A DNA stretch of 35,045 bases from assembly GCA_944386455.1 (NCBI GenBank), contig CALXBC010000027.1:1-35045 (forward strand), given 5' to 3'. Positions within the stretch are counted from its first letter, which is position 1; each line of letters begins with the position of its first letter. The notes under the pieces are model-generated. The model had not been told where the DNA came from. It saw nothing but the letters and a program-made list of their open reading frames with translations, and did no database searches. This document shows positions 8,112 through 15,915 of this stretch, in pieces. Position numbers and translations under genes: made by a program. Source of the stretch: an uncultured Clostridia bacterium. Its GTDB lineage: Bacteria; Bacillota; Clostridia; Oscillospirales; Ruminococcaceae.

Positions 8112-8990
8112 TTACCCCTCCATTTCGGTTAAAATGTTATGGATGGTGTCACAGATGATCTGCCCCGCGCTGATCGGTGCCACCTTGCCGGGGAGAGACA
8201 GTGCCCAGATCGTGTTGACTCCCAGTTCTCTGGCGGCGTCAAAGTCGATGCCGCCCGGTTTGGAAGCCAGGTCGATCATCAGGCAGCCTTTATGTACCCT
8301 GGACAGAATCCTGTGGTCGAACAGCTTGGCGGGTACCGTATTGATAATCAGATCGTATTTGTCGATCTGTTCTCCCATCCGGGATGTCAGCTCCTTTTTG
8401 GCTCCGTAAACCGTAATCCAGGCGAGATCAGAATATTTACGCGCCGCCACCGTGACATCCATGCCAAGCGCCAGCAAATGGTGCGTCAGCACCTTGGCGA
8501 TCCTGCCGAAACCGGTAATCAGACATTTTTGCCCAAAAAGCACGGTGGGCAGCTCCTGCATGGCGATCTGGACAGTCCCCTCGGCGGTCGGAACCGCGTT
8601 TAACACAGCCAGCTCCTCCCGCTCCATGTAATCGATGCACCGCAGTCCGTATCGGCTGCACTTTTTTTCCAGGACCGCATCCGTTTTCCCGCCCAGCACC
8701 AGTCCGCCCTCAGCTGCACACTCCAGGACTCGCTCCAGCAAAAGCGCATGGGAATACAGCGGCGTATTCACCGTACGGGTGCTGGCCAGCGCCGGAACGG
8801 GCAGAACAATGATGTCTGCGGGCTGCGGAAGCTCTTCCGGAGACCGAAGTCTGCCTACGCGCTCAGAAAAAACAATATCATCTGAAAAACCAATGGCATA
8901 CACGGTATGTCTGACGGCCAGCAAATCTGCAAGATGTACCTGACGCTGGTCGCCGCCCGCTACCAGATATACAGCCTGATCGTATTTCAT
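8112..8990 (-). CDS. dpaA: Dipicolinate synthase subunit A
   Basis: DpaA (SpoVFA) is the dehydrogenase-like subunit of dipicolinate synthase. The 292-residue product has the expected N-terminal domain (YLVAGGDQRQVHLADLLA) and a C-terminal NAD(P)-binding Rossmann domain with GFGRIAKVLTHHLLALGM, followed by AARKYSDLAWI and the end block LASKPGGIDFDAARELG. Many Clostridium sensu stricto lack dpaAB and use an Etf protein, so its presence is informative about the lineage. The start ATG 8990 has no close Shine-Dalgarno; AGGAAAGGA lies about 30 bases upstream, with a small hairpin (ACGGTG/CACCGT) between them. Confidence 0.95.
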   Translation of the reverse strand: MKYDQAVYLVAGGDQRQVHLADLLAVRHTVYAIGFSDDIVFSERVGRLRSPEELPQPADIIVLPVPALASTRTVNTPLYSHALLLERVLECAAEGGLVLGGKTDAVLEKKCSRYGLRCIDYMEREELAVLNAVPTAEGTVQIAMQELPTVLFGQKCLITGFGRIAKVLTHHLLALGMDVTVAARKYSDLAWITVYGAKKELTSRMGEQIDKYDLIINTVPAKLFDHRILSRVHKGCLMIDLASKPGGIDFDAARELGVNTIWALSLPGKVAPISAGQIICDTIHNILTEMEG

Positions 8991-9138
8991 AATATTCGCC
9001 GCACGGTGCGTTTTACACCGTTCCTTTCCTGTGATTTTCGGATATCGATGCCGGACAGATTTCTGTGTGTTACATCTTATGACGGCCCGTTTGATTTTGT
9101 GCCGCTATTTTTCTTTTTCTGAATTTTCAAAATAACAG

Positions 9139-9168
9139 TTGTCAAATCTGCCTGCCCTATGGTATAAT
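9139..9168 (+). promoter_or_regulatory. Promoter of the DivIVA-like gene
   Basis: TTGTCA (9139-9144) and TATAAT (9163-9168) have an 18-base spacer. The start codon is 75 bases downstream. Confidence 0.7.
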
Positions 9169-9242
9169 AACCTCAAGGATTTCGGGGATTTTCCTGTCCT
9201 GCGGGCAAAACGGACAGGCGTTCCCAAAAGGGAGGTGTCGCC

Positions 9243-10142
9243 ATGGAATACGGCGGCCGGTTCAGACGGGCTTTTTTCGGCGGCTTCCGAAAAAAAGACG
9301 TATTGAAATGCTTTGACGAATTTTCAGCAGAAAAGGCTGATGAAATAAACGATCTGAACCAACAGCTGGAGGAAGTCCGAAAACAGCTGTCGGAAAAGGA
9401 AAGCGCCCTCGCAGAGGCAGAAGAAGCACAGACAAGGACTGCATCCGAAAAGGAAGGGCTGGAGCAGAAGCTGACGGCCTGTGAGACGGAGCTTCAACAG
9501 CAGAGGGAACTTGCGCAGGCTGCAAAAGAGGCCAGGGAAAAGGCGGAAGCAGAGTCGAAGGCATCTTTGCAGCTGCTGAAAGAGCGGGATGTCAAGATCG
9601 CGTTTTTGACCGACAAATCACAGGCACTGGCGCAGAAGCTGGAGGAAAGTGAACGCAAGGGCAAAAAATATGATGATCTGTCGGTCGAGATCGGGGAAAT
9701 GATGCTGGAAGCCAAGCATTCCGCCGAACTGATCATCCGCCAGGCGCAGGAGCGTTCTGCGCAGATGACGGCAGAGACCGGTCATGAGGTAGACCGGCTT
9801 TCCGCCGACCTGACCCTGTTTTTACAGCAGCTCAATCATATTAAAGCAACGATGCATTCCCTGACCGACGGTGTGGACACCAGAATCCAGTCACTGGAAG
9901 CATCGATCAGCACTACTCAGGCGAACATCTCTGCGTTTCGCAAGGATATCGGCGAAACGAAAGAAAATAAAAAAACGGCCGCAGCGGTTGAGTCCAAAAA
10001 GGCAGAGCCGAACCGGCCGGAAACAGACCGTGCCGCTCAAAAACGGGATGCCAGGCCGTCCGACCGCACAGAAGAGACAGAGACGCCAAACCGCGTCAGC
10101 AAAACCATCAACCGGCTGATCGAGCTGATCGGGCGGGATTGA
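9243..10142 (+). CDS. DivIVA-like coiled-coil protein
   Basis: This is a 299-residue soluble protein made almost entirely of charged coiled coil. The N-terminus (about residues 7-27, FRRAFFGGFRKKDVLKCFDE) resembles the short N-terminal module of DivIVA/GpsB proteins, which sense membrane curvature and recruit cell-wall or division partners. A long heptad-rich region runs from about residue 33 to 130. A second helical block (SAELIIRQAQERSAQM) is like that of DivIVA C-terminal parts. The last 60 residues are Lys/Glu/Arg/Pro-rich and probably disordered. ATG 9243 follows GGGAGGTG (9230-9236). The role is inferred only from this resemblance; a general coiled-coil scaffold is the alternative. It has its own promoter and precedes the fumarase-like gene by 36 bases. 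Confidence 0.7.
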   Translation: MEYGGRFRRAFFGGFRKKDVLKCFDEFSAEKADEINDLNQQLEEVRKQLSEKESALAEAEEAQTRTASEKEGLEQKLTACETELQQQRELAQAAKEAREKAEAESKASLQLLKERDVKIAFLTDKSQALAQKLEESERKGKKYDDLSVEIGEMMLEAKHSAELIIRQAQERSAQMTAETGHEVDRLSADLTLFLQQLNHIKATMHSLTDGVDTRIQSLEASISTTQANISAFRKDIGETKENKKTAAAVESKKAEPNRPETDRAAQKRDARPSDRTEETETPNRVSKTINRLIELIGRD

Positions 10143-10178
10143 TGAATCAAAACGTTATCTGCCATGGAGGAATCAGGA

Positions 10179-10715
10179 ATGGCTGATTATGAATGGAATA
10201 CTGCGGAGCTTACCGGCCTTGCCGGCAGGCTCCGTGTCTTTGATACCGTATCTCTGAGCGGTGTGGTCTATACCGCGCGGGACGCAGCTCACAAAAAGCT
10301 GTTTGCTCTGCTTGACGCGGGCAAACCGCTTCCGTTTCCGCTGAAGGGAAGCACCATCTATTATGCGGGTCCTACCCAGACGCCGCCCGGGCTGGCAATC
10401 GGCTCCTGCGGCCCCACCACGTCCGGCCGGATGGACCCCTTTGCACCGCGGCTGCTGGATCTGGGGCTGTGCTGTATGATCGGCAAGGGAGAACGCAGCC
10501 GCGAGGTGAAGGACGCAATCATCCGCAACCATGCCGTCTATCTCTGCGCCATTGGAGGCGCCGGTGCACTGGCATGCCAATGCATCCGCTCCTGCGAAGT
10601 GATCGCCTTTCCGGAGCTGGGCTGTGAATCGGTGAAGCGTCTGGTATTTGACCATTTCCCTTTGATTGTTGCAAATGATGCGGCAGGCGGGGATATTTTT
10701 ACGCGAAACGACTGA
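10179..10715 (+). CDS. Fumarate hydratase / tartrate dehydratase, beta subunit
   Basis: This 178-residue product is the C-terminal (beta) domain of the class I, Fe-S-dependent fumarase/L-tartrate dehydratase family. Conserved blocks are RVFDTVSLSGVVYTARDAAH, IYYAGPTQTPPG, SCGPTTSGRMDPFAP, MIGKG and the end NDAAGGDIF. The beta subunit normally works with an alpha subunit that holds the [4Fe-4S] cluster. No alpha gene lies next to it here: the upstream neighbour is a coiled-coil protein and the downstream one an MFS permease. ATG 10179 is preferred over ATG 10164 because GGAGG (10166-10170) is 8 bases upstream of it. The substrate (fumarate, tartrate or another hydroxy-diacid) cannot be fixed. 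Confidence 0.88.
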   Translation: MADYEWNTAELTGLAGRLRVFDTVSLSGVVYTARDAAHKKLFALLDAGKPLPFPLKGSTIYYAGPTQTPPGLAIGSCGPTTSGRMDPFAPRLLDLGLCCMIGKGERSREVKDAIIRNHAVYLCAIGGAGALACQCIRSCEVIAFPELGCESVKRLVFDHFPLIVANDAAGGDIFTRND

Positions 10716-10731
10716 ATATGGATGATTTTGC

Positions 10732-10752
10732 GGAGCGAAACGCTCCATTTTT
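10732..10752 (+). terminator. Short terminator-like hairpin
   Basis: GGAGCG pairs with CGCTCC around AAA, followed by A and five T residues. It lies between the fumarase beta gene and the MFS gene and may partly separate them. Confidence 0.6.
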
Positions 10753-10809
10753 GCAGCATCCGGCGGAAAAAGACTGATTTTCTGGCCTGACAGGGAAGGG
10801 ACTTTATCG

Positions 10810-12027
10810 ATGAGCATTCGGGAAAACTACAAGCATACTATTTTAGCCTGCTACGGCGGATATATTACACAGGCAATCGTCAACAATTTTGTCCCCTTGC
10901 TTTTTTTGACGTTTCAAAACAGCTTTGCGATTTCACTGGATAAGATTGCGTTGCTGGTTTCCATCAACTTTGGATTTCAGCTGCTGGTGGATTTTTTTGC
11001 CGCCAAATTTGTGGATAAAATCGGCTACCGCATCTGTGTGGTGGCCGCCCATGTCTTTTGTACGGCCGGGCTGGCGGGGCTTGCCTTTTTCCCTGATTTG
11101 TTTCCCGACCCCTATGCGGGGATTGTGACAGCAGTCCTGCTGTATGCTCTGGGCGGGGGACTCATCGAGGTGCTCATCAGTCCCATTGTGGAAGCCTGTC
11201 CCACCGACAACAAAGAAGGAGCAATGAGTCTGCTGCACTCCTTCTACTGCTGGGGGCATGTTTTTGTCGTGCTGGCAAGCACCCTGTTTTTTGGGGTATT
11301 CGGTATTGCGAACTGGAGAATCATGGCCTGTATTTGGGCGGTTATTCCCATGCTCAACTGCTTTTATTTTTCGGCCGTACCGATCCGCGTGCTGGTCGAG
11401 GACGGAAAAGGAATGTCGATGACCGCGCTGTTTAAAAGCAAGATCTTTTGGATCTTACTGCTTTTGATGATTTGTGCCGGTGCCTCGGAGCAGGGCATGA
11501 GCCAGTGGGCGTCTGCCTTTGCAGAATCAGGGCTGGGTGTCTCCAAAACAGCGGGCGACCTTGCGGGGCCGTGTATGTTTGCGGTCATGATGGGACTGGC
11601 GCGGCTGTTTTACGGAAAGTTCAGCGAAAAGATGAATCTTCAGCGGTTTATGCTGTTAAGCAGCGGATTATGTATTGTCAGCTATCTGCTGGCATCGCTC
11701 TCCCCCTGGCCGGTATTCGGTCTGGCGGGCTGCGCCCTTTGCGGTCTTTCGGTGGGCATCATGTGGCCCGGGAGCTTCAGCATCGCGGCAAAGGCAATGC
11801 GGCAGGGCGGCACGGCGCTGTTTGCGCTGCTGGCATTAGGCGGTGATTTGGGCTGTTCGGCCGGCCCCGCCGTAGTAGGATTTGTTTCGGAAGCATTTGG
11901 AGAGAACCTGAAAATGGGGCTGCTTGCCGCTATTGTCTTTCCGGCTTTGTTGATTCTGGGGATTTTGATTTGCCGGAAAATGCTGAGGAAAGAGCGGGAA
12001 GCGCTTGCTTCTCAGCCGGATGCGTAG
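10810..12027 (+). CDS. MFS transporter
   Basis: This is a 405-residue, 12-span major facilitator superfamily permease. It has the conserved loop 2-3 region (FGFQLLVDFFAAKFVDKIGYR, a diverged form of the MFS A-motif) and a matching region at the start of the second half (MGLARLFYGKFSEKMNLQRF). The overall pattern is like the fucose/sugar-permease or small-metabolite branches, but the substrate is not readable. GAAGGGA lies 10 bases upstream of ATG 10810. Following a lone fumarase/tartrate dehydratase beta gene, a dicarboxylate or hydroxy-acid substrate is possible, but this is a guess. A strong terminator follows at 12045-12080. Confidence 0.85.
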   Translation: MSIRENYKHTILACYGGYITQAIVNNFVPLLFLTFQNSFAISLDKIALLVSINFGFQLLVDFFAAKFVDKIGYRICVVAAHVFCTAGLAGLAFFPDLFPDPYAGIVTAVLLYALGGGLIEVLISPIVEACPTDNKEGAMSLLHSFYCWGHVFVVLASTLFFGVFGIANWRIMACIWAVIPMLNCFYFSAVPIRVLVEDGKGMSMTALFKSKIFWILLLLMICAGASEQGMSQWASAFAESGLGVSKTAGDLAGPCMFAVMMGLARLFYGKFSEKMNLQRFMLLSSGLCIVSYLLASLSPWPVFGLAGCALCGLSVGIMWPGSFSIAAKAMRQGGTALFALLALGGDLGCSAGPAVVGFVSEAFGENLKMGLLAAIVFPALLILGILICRKMLRKEREALASQPDA

Positions 12028-12044
12028 CCTTTTATGTCAATAAC

Positions 12045-12080
12045 AATCCCCGAAGCAGGGACGTCTGCTTCGGGGATTTT
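12045..12080. terminator. Bidirectional terminator between convergent genes
   Basis: AATCCCCGAAGCAG (12045-12058) pairs perfectly with CTGCTTCGGGGATT (12065-12078), with T residues on the plus side and A-rich sequence on the other. It separates the MFS gene from the SLH-like gene. Confidence 0.88.
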
Positions 12081-12085
12081 CATTG

Positions 12086-13360
12086 TTATTTTCGGTTCAT
12101 GTCCGTATATTTCCAGACCTGCCAAAGCAGGTCTGCCATATGGTCGTTTTGGAGTGCTGCGGCCGGCTTCATCAGTCCGTCATAAAAGTCAAGCATTTTA
12201 TAAGCCTGTAAGTTCATATAGGACTGCAGCGCCCAGCTGGGGATGTCCGTTTTGTCGGAATAGGGAAGGGCTGCGCTTTTCACATTTTCGATATCCACTG
12301 CGCGGTCGATCAGTACAACTGCCTCCGCGCGGGAAAGGACTTCCTCCGGTTTCCAGATTTTCTCCGTGATGATTTCACGGTCGCGTGCCCATTTGACATA
12401 GCTTTTGAGTTCATTTGGAATATCGCCGTCGTTCTGCAGCCCGCTGTTGACACAGACCTCCAGACGGTCTGTTTCACAGAGTGCGGCATTAAGCGCTTTC
12501 AAAAATGTGGCACGCGTCACCTGCCGGTCGGGAAAGAAGAAATAGCGGTCCCCAATCTTTTCACCGGTGAGCACCTCTTTTTCATGCAGCTTGACTGCGC
12601 TGTAATGGGACGGATTGTCCTGCATGTCACTGTAGCTGAAGGACGCGCGGTCCTTTTCAATGTTGACCTCAAGAGTGCCTTTTTTGCTGTAATTTCCCTG
12701 TTTGTCCACACAAACAAAGGTCATGGCGTCGGTGCCGGTCATATCCAGAAACGGCTCATAGGTAAAATTGCTGCCGCTGAAGGAGACCGCGCCCTTTTCC
12801 GGCTCCTCCAGCACTTTGATCATGATCTGGTCGCCCTCCGGATCATATACCGACAGGCTGCCCTGTACCGTCATGTTCTTATAAGTCGAAAATTTTCCGC
12901 TTTCGATGACAGGCGGCAAGTTGTCATTTTCATACAAATTGAGATTTAACGTCGTTTTTACGCTGTCCGCTGTTTCCGGCAGCAGGGTGAATTCTGCTGT
13001 TGCCGCGTCCTTGGCAGGAATAAAGGCAAGACTGTCCAGCTCCTCGCGGGAGATCCGCTCATATTTTTCCACAGCGGCGTCATTCAGCCGCAGACTGCCT
13101 TCCTCTTCTTTCGGCAGGGATAAAACCGTGATTCCCGCGAGCTCGCCCGTATCCAGACCAAGCCGGAATTCCAGGTCGGCGCAGTTGAAGTAAACCGCTT
13201 CCTCTTTTTTGGCACCATACAGGACGGTTTCGGTGTTTTCCGTCTCAAGTCCCACATTCGGCCACTCATAGACAGCCGCATAGCCCGTCAGGGCAAAAAC
13301 CGCTGTCAGCAGTAATGCGGGCAGGATATATCTGATCCGATCTGCTTTCAAAATAATCAT
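12086..13360 (-). CDS. Exported protein with Ig-like and SLH-like domains
   Basis: This 424-residue protein begins MIILKADRIRYILPALLL with a hydrophobic segment up to about residue 27, an uncleaved anchor or signal peptide. The middle has an all-beta domain with NLPPVIESGKFSTYKNM and YDPEGDQIMIKVLEEPEKG, the pattern of cadherin/Big-type tandem Ig-like domains. The C-terminal 150 residues carry two or three SLH-like units (VTRATFLKALNAALCETD; LSRAEAVVLIDRAVDI), the module that binds secondary cell-wall polymers. It is therefore probably surface-attached. ATG 13360 follows GGAAAGGAAG directly; TTG 13351 is an alternative. It diverges from the patatin gene. The partner and function are unknown. 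Confidence 0.75.
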   Translation of the reverse strand: MIILKADRIRYILPALLLTAVFALTGYAAVYEWPNVGLETENTETVLYGAKKEEAVYFNCADLEFRLGLDTGELAGITVLSLPKEEEGSLRLNDAAVEKYERISREELDSLAFIPAKDAATAEFTLLPETADSVKTTLNLNLYENDNLPPVIESGKFSTYKNMTVQGSLSVYDPEGDQIMIKVLEEPEKGAVSFSGSNFTYEPFLDMTGTDAMTFVCVDKQGNYSKKGTLEVNIEKDRASFSYSDMQDNPSHYSAVKLHEKEVLTGEKIGDRYFFFPDRQVTRATFLKALNAALCETDRLEVCVNSGLQNDGDIPNELKSYVKWARDREIITEKIWKPEEVLSRAEAVVLIDRAVDIENVKSAALPYSDKTDIPSWALQSYMNLQAYKMLDFYDGLMKPAAALQNDHMADLLWQVWKYTDMNRK

Positions 13361-13448
13361 CTTCCTTTCCGTTCGGTTGCTTTGTCTGAATCCATGCCAG
13401 ACTTTGGACGGTGCTAATAGGATTTCCTGAAAAAAGCAAAAAATACAT

Positions 13449-13477
13449 TTGGCAAATCCTGTTTTCTGCGGTATAAT
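13449..13477 (+). promoter_or_regulatory. Promoter of the patatin-arsC pair
   Basis: TTGGCA (13449-13454) and TATAAT (13472-13477) are 17 bases apart, about 33 bases upstream of the patatin start codon. Confidence 0.8.
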
Positions 13478-13510
13478 AAAAACAGTCGATAGAAAGGATG
13501 GAAAAACACA

Positions 13511-14377
13511 ATGAAAACCGGTCTGGTCCTGGAAGGCGGCGGCATGCGCGGGCTGTTTACCGCAGGTGTGCTCGACTGCCTGACAGATGAACACATCACT
13601 TTTGACTATTGTATCGGGGTTTCAGCGGGTGCCTGCAACGCCGTTTCCTTTTTGTCCGGTCAGCGCGGCAGAAATAAGCGGATCAATCTGACCTACGCCC
13701 TGGATAAACGATATGTCAGCGTCAGTAATTTTATAAAAACCAAATCCATGTTCGGGATGGACTTTATTTTTTGTCAAATCCCCGATGAGCTCGATCCATT
13801 TGACTATGAAGCGCTCGAAGCAAATCCGGCACAGTTTGTGGTCGGCGTGACCGACGCACAGACAGGACAGCCGTTTTATTTTGACAAAAGTGCTATCAAT
13901 CACGACAGCACAGTGATGCGTGCCTCTTCCTCCATCCCTGTGTTTTCGCCGCCGGTGGCTTTCCGGGGCGGTGTTTATCTGGACGGCGGAACGACTGACC
14001 CGATCCCCGTCAAAAAAGCGCTGGCGGACGGATGCGACCGCGTGCTGGTCGTCCTCACCCGGGAACGCGGCTATCAGAAGCCGCCGGAGGGGCACCGCGG
14101 AATCTACAAGCGGGCGCTGAAAAAATATCCCGCCATGATCACGGCGCTTGACCGCAGGCATGAAGTTTATAACAAAACGCTGGAGCAGCTGAGTAAACTG
14201 GAGCAGTCCGGCACCGCCCTGGTGCTTGCCCCGCCGGAAAAGGTAACGCTCAGCCGTTTTGAAAAGGACCCCGCCAAGCTGGAAAGACTGTACGATCAGG
14301 GATATCAGGAAGCCCAAAAAACCGCACGGCAGATCGCTGCCTTTCTGAGCAAAGAAACCGTTGAAAAAGGAGTTTGA
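13511..14377 (+). CDS. Patatin-like phospholipase
   Basis: This is a 288-residue serine hydrolase of the patatin/RssA-YjjU type, acting on lipid acyl esters in the cytoplasm or at the inner membrane face. All the catalytic parts are present: the oxyanion loop EGGGMRG (residues 8-14), the nucleophile Ser38 in GVSAG, and the dyad Asp158 in DGGTTDPIP. Its length fits the small bacterial class without extra domains. AAAGGA is about 12 bases upstream of ATG 13511. The following gene starts 4 bases after its stop, so the two form an operon from the promoter at 13449. The physiological substrate is unknown. Confidence 0.92.
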   Translation: MKTGLVLEGGGMRGLFTAGVLDCLTDEHITFDYCIGVSAGACNAVSFLSGQRGRNKRINLTYALDKRYVSVSNFIKTKSMFGMDFIFCQIPDELDPFDYEALEANPAQFVVGVTDAQTGQPFYFDKSAINHDSTVMRASSSIPVFSPPVAFRGGVYLDGGTTDPIPVKKALADGCDRVLVVLTRERGYQKPPEGHRGIYKRALKKYPAMITALDRRHEVYNKTLEQLSKLEQSGTALVLAPPEKVTLSRFEKDPAKLERLYDQGYQEAQKTARQIAAFLSKETVEKGV

Positions 14378-14381
14378 GAAA

Positions 14382-14747
14382 ATGGCTTATTTATTTGTGG
14401 AATATCCGAAATGCACCACCTGTCAGAAGGCAAAAAAGTGGCTGACTGACCACAATATTTCTTTTATTGACCGGCATATCGTGACAGAAAATCCGACCGC
14501 AGAAGAACTGCGCACCTGGCAGAAGGAAAGCGGGCTGCCGCTGAAACGCTTTTTTAACACCTCAGGGCTGAAATACAAGGAGCTTAACTGCAGGGAGACG
14601 CTCCCTTCCATGACGGAGGAGGAACAGCTTGCGCTGCTGGCGGCAGACGGCATGCTGGTGAAACGTCCGCTGCTGATCGGCGGGGGTAAGGTGCTGGTTG
14701 GATTCCGGGAAGCCGAATGGGCTGAAAAGCTGGCTGAGCTGGACTGA
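14382..14747 (+). CDS. ArsC/Spx-family thioredoxin-fold protein
   Basis: This 121-residue protein belongs to the arsenate reductase-like ArsC/Spx/YffB group. It has CTTC at residues 11-14 in EYPKCTTCQKAKKWL, then FIDRHIVTENPTAEEL, FNTSGLKYKEL and KRPLLIGGGKVLVGF, the typical C-terminal block. The CxxC pair is shared by Spx-type regulators and by many stand-alone reductase-like members. Regulatory features of Spx cannot be claimed. ATG 14382 is chosen over the upstream in-frame ATG 14361 because AAAGGAG (about 14367-14373) lies 9 bases before it. It is coupled to the patatin gene upstream and ends at a strong terminator. Confidence 0.88.
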   Translation: MAYLFVEYPKCTTCQKAKKWLTDHNISFIDRHIVTENPTAEELRTWQKESGLPLKRFFNTSGLKYKELNCRETLPSMTEEEQLALLAADGMLVKRPLLIGGGKVLVGFREAEWAEKLAELD

Positions 14748-14796
14748 GCCCTCTGTCGGCCGCCGGTTTGAGGTAAGCCTGGTTATCGGCACGCGC

Positions 14797-14829
14797 AAAC
14801 AGCCGTCCGCGACTGCGGACGGCTGTTTT
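14797..14829. terminator. Terminator between arsC-like gene and sleB
   Basis: AAACAGCCGTCCGC (14797-14810) pairs with GCGGACGGCTGTTT (14815-14828) with a 4-base loop, ending in TTTT. It serves the plus-strand operon and possibly the convergent sleB. Confidence 0.88.
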
Positions 14830-14832
14830 GCT

Positions 14833-15522
14833 TCAGCTGCAAAATACATGCTTTCCAATCGTTGTAATCACGGGGCGGGACCGAATCCACTGATTGGACG
14901 TTTTGCTGGGATTGTAGTAATAAATCGCGCCGCCGGACGGGTCCCAGCCGTTAAGTGCGTCCTTGGCCGCTTTATAGGCGGAATCCGCAACAGGCTGGTT
15001 GAACTGACCGTCTGTGATGGCCGTAAAGGCGCCCGGCTCATAGATCACGCCGGAGAGCGTATCAGGAAAGGACGGATGCTCGATCCGGTTTAAAATAACA
15101 GCGCCTACTGCGACCTGACCCGTGTAGCTTTCGCCGCGCGCTTCAGCGGAAATGATCCGCGCCAGCAGATTGACATTGGCATTCGTGGCGGCGGGAACGC
15201 TGCCGATCGAAATCCCCAGACGCTTCAGCGTAACCGGTCCTGCGATCCCGTCGGCCGCAATGCCCTGCTGTTTTTGGAATTTGATGACCGCTTCCTTGGT
15301 CTTGGTGCCATAAATCCCGTCTACCGCGATTTTATATAATCCGCGTTCTTTCAGCTTTTCCTGGATTGCCCGAACCTCAGCGCCTCTGGAGCCGACCTTG
15401 GAAAGCGCAGTCACGGAGCTTTCCTGACGGGCGGTAGAAGCATACAAAAACAGCATGATCGTAAAAAGGTTCAGCAAAATAATAAAGATAACTTTTAAGG
15501 CCGGAACCACCTTGTTTTTCAT
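14833..15522 (-). CDS. sleB: Spore cortex-lytic enzyme SleB
   Basis: SleB degrades spore-cortex peptidoglycan containing muramic-delta-lactam during germination. The 229-residue protein has an N-terminal hydrophobic segment (residues 9-28) that acts as export signal or anchor, a peptidoglycan-binding domain (about 42-104, with RGAEVRAIQEKLKERGLY and DGIYGTKTKEAVIKFQ), and a catalytic Hydrolase_2 domain (about 118-229). The expected catalytic Glu is residue 127 in ISAEARGES, and VAVGAVILNRIEHPSFPD and WDPSGGAIYYYNP follow. The usual partner ypeB is not next to it. AAGGATGG lies upstream of ATG 15522. A sigma-G-type promoter is possible at 15574-15602. Confidence 0.95.
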   Translation of the reverse strand: MKNKVVPALKVIFIILLNLFTIMLFLYASTARQESSVTALSKVGSRGAEVRAIQEKLKERGLYKIAVDGIYGTKTKEAVIKFQKQQGIAADGIAGPVTLKRLGISIGSVPAATNANVNLLARIISAEARGESYTGQVAVGAVILNRIEHPSFPDTLSGVIYEPGAFTAITDGQFNQPVADSAYKAAKDALNGWDPSGGAIYYYNPSKTSNQWIRSRPVITTIGKHVFCS

Positions 15523-15548
15523 CTGTAACCATCCTTTTGCCCCATTTT

Positions 15549-15562
15549 GCCGCAGCTGCGGC
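15549..15562. other. 14-bp perfect palindrome upstream of sleB
   Basis: GCCGCAGCTGCGGC is a complete palindrome in the sleB 5' region, between the possible promoter and the start codon. It could be an operator or an RNA hairpin. Confidence 0.4.
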
Positions 15563-15573
15563 TCTTATGCCGT

Positions 15574-15602
15574 TAATATATGTCTTTTTGACTGGTTTAT
15601 AC
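15574..15602 (-). promoter_or_regulatory. Possible sigma-G promoter of sleB
   Basis: On the minus strand GTATA is followed, after 15 bases, by CATATATTA. This loosely fits the forespore sigma-G pattern (GNATR and CATNNTA). sleB is a sigma-G gene in Bacillus. The match is imperfect. Confidence 0.35.
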
Positions 15603-15644
15603 AGAGGAAAAACATTGAAATATTTGGAAACAAATTAATTTTAA

Positions 15645-15668
15645 AAGCAGATGTTTTCACATCTGCCT
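15645..15668. repeat. 24-base hairpin repeat, copy 1
   Basis: The sequence forms a stem GCAGATG/CATCTGC with a TTTTCA loop. An identical 24-base copy lies at 15891-15914. Together they bracket a 222-bp insert. Confidence 0.7.
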
Positions 15669-15763
15669 GAGCGTGTCAAAAAAGTCGACACGCTCTCGAG
15701 GGACAAACGCAATCACAGCGGCAAAGCCTTGTTCTGCGTTTTTCCCCCGATTCCCCCTTTTCA

Positions 15764-15856
15764 GTCAAAAACCGGCTCCGCAGAAGGTTTTGCCTCTGCT
15801 CACCGCCGGTTTTCTCTCAAGGAGTCACTCTGGCGGCACATGTCCGCCTGCGTGAC
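15764..15856 (+). repeat. Structured intergenic repeat, copy 2
   Basis: This has the same order as 7350-7446: GTCAAAAAC (15764-15772) opening a hairpin, TCAAGG, then GGCGGCACATGTCC (15832-15845). Here the outer stem is GTCAC (15824-15828) with GTGAC (15852-15856), and an inner GGCGG/CCGCC pair is possible. Confidence 0.5.
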
Positions 15857-15890
15857 GATTTTTTACTTTTTATCGTTTTTCGGCAGACTG

Positions 15891-15914
15891 AAGCAGATGT
15901 TTTCACATCTGCCT
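15891..15914. repeat. 24-base hairpin repeat, copy 2; 3' end of atp operon
   Basis: This is identical to 15645-15668. It starts within two bases of the atpC stop, so on the minus strand it can act as the 3' hairpin of the atp transcript, though no T run follows in that direction. Confidence 0.65.
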
Positions 15915-15915
15915 T

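Larger units (their letters stand above)
15523..15915. other. 393-bp non-coding gap between atpC and sleB
   Basis: No gene is supported here. The gap holds the sleB 5' region, an A+T-rich stretch (15600-15645), two identical 24-base hairpin sequences at 15645 and 15891, a further hairpin GAGCGTGTC/GACACGCTC (about 15669-15695), a long AAAACCGGC/GCCGGTTTT hairpin (about 15768-15813) and the second copy of the structured repeat. Confidence 0.6.
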
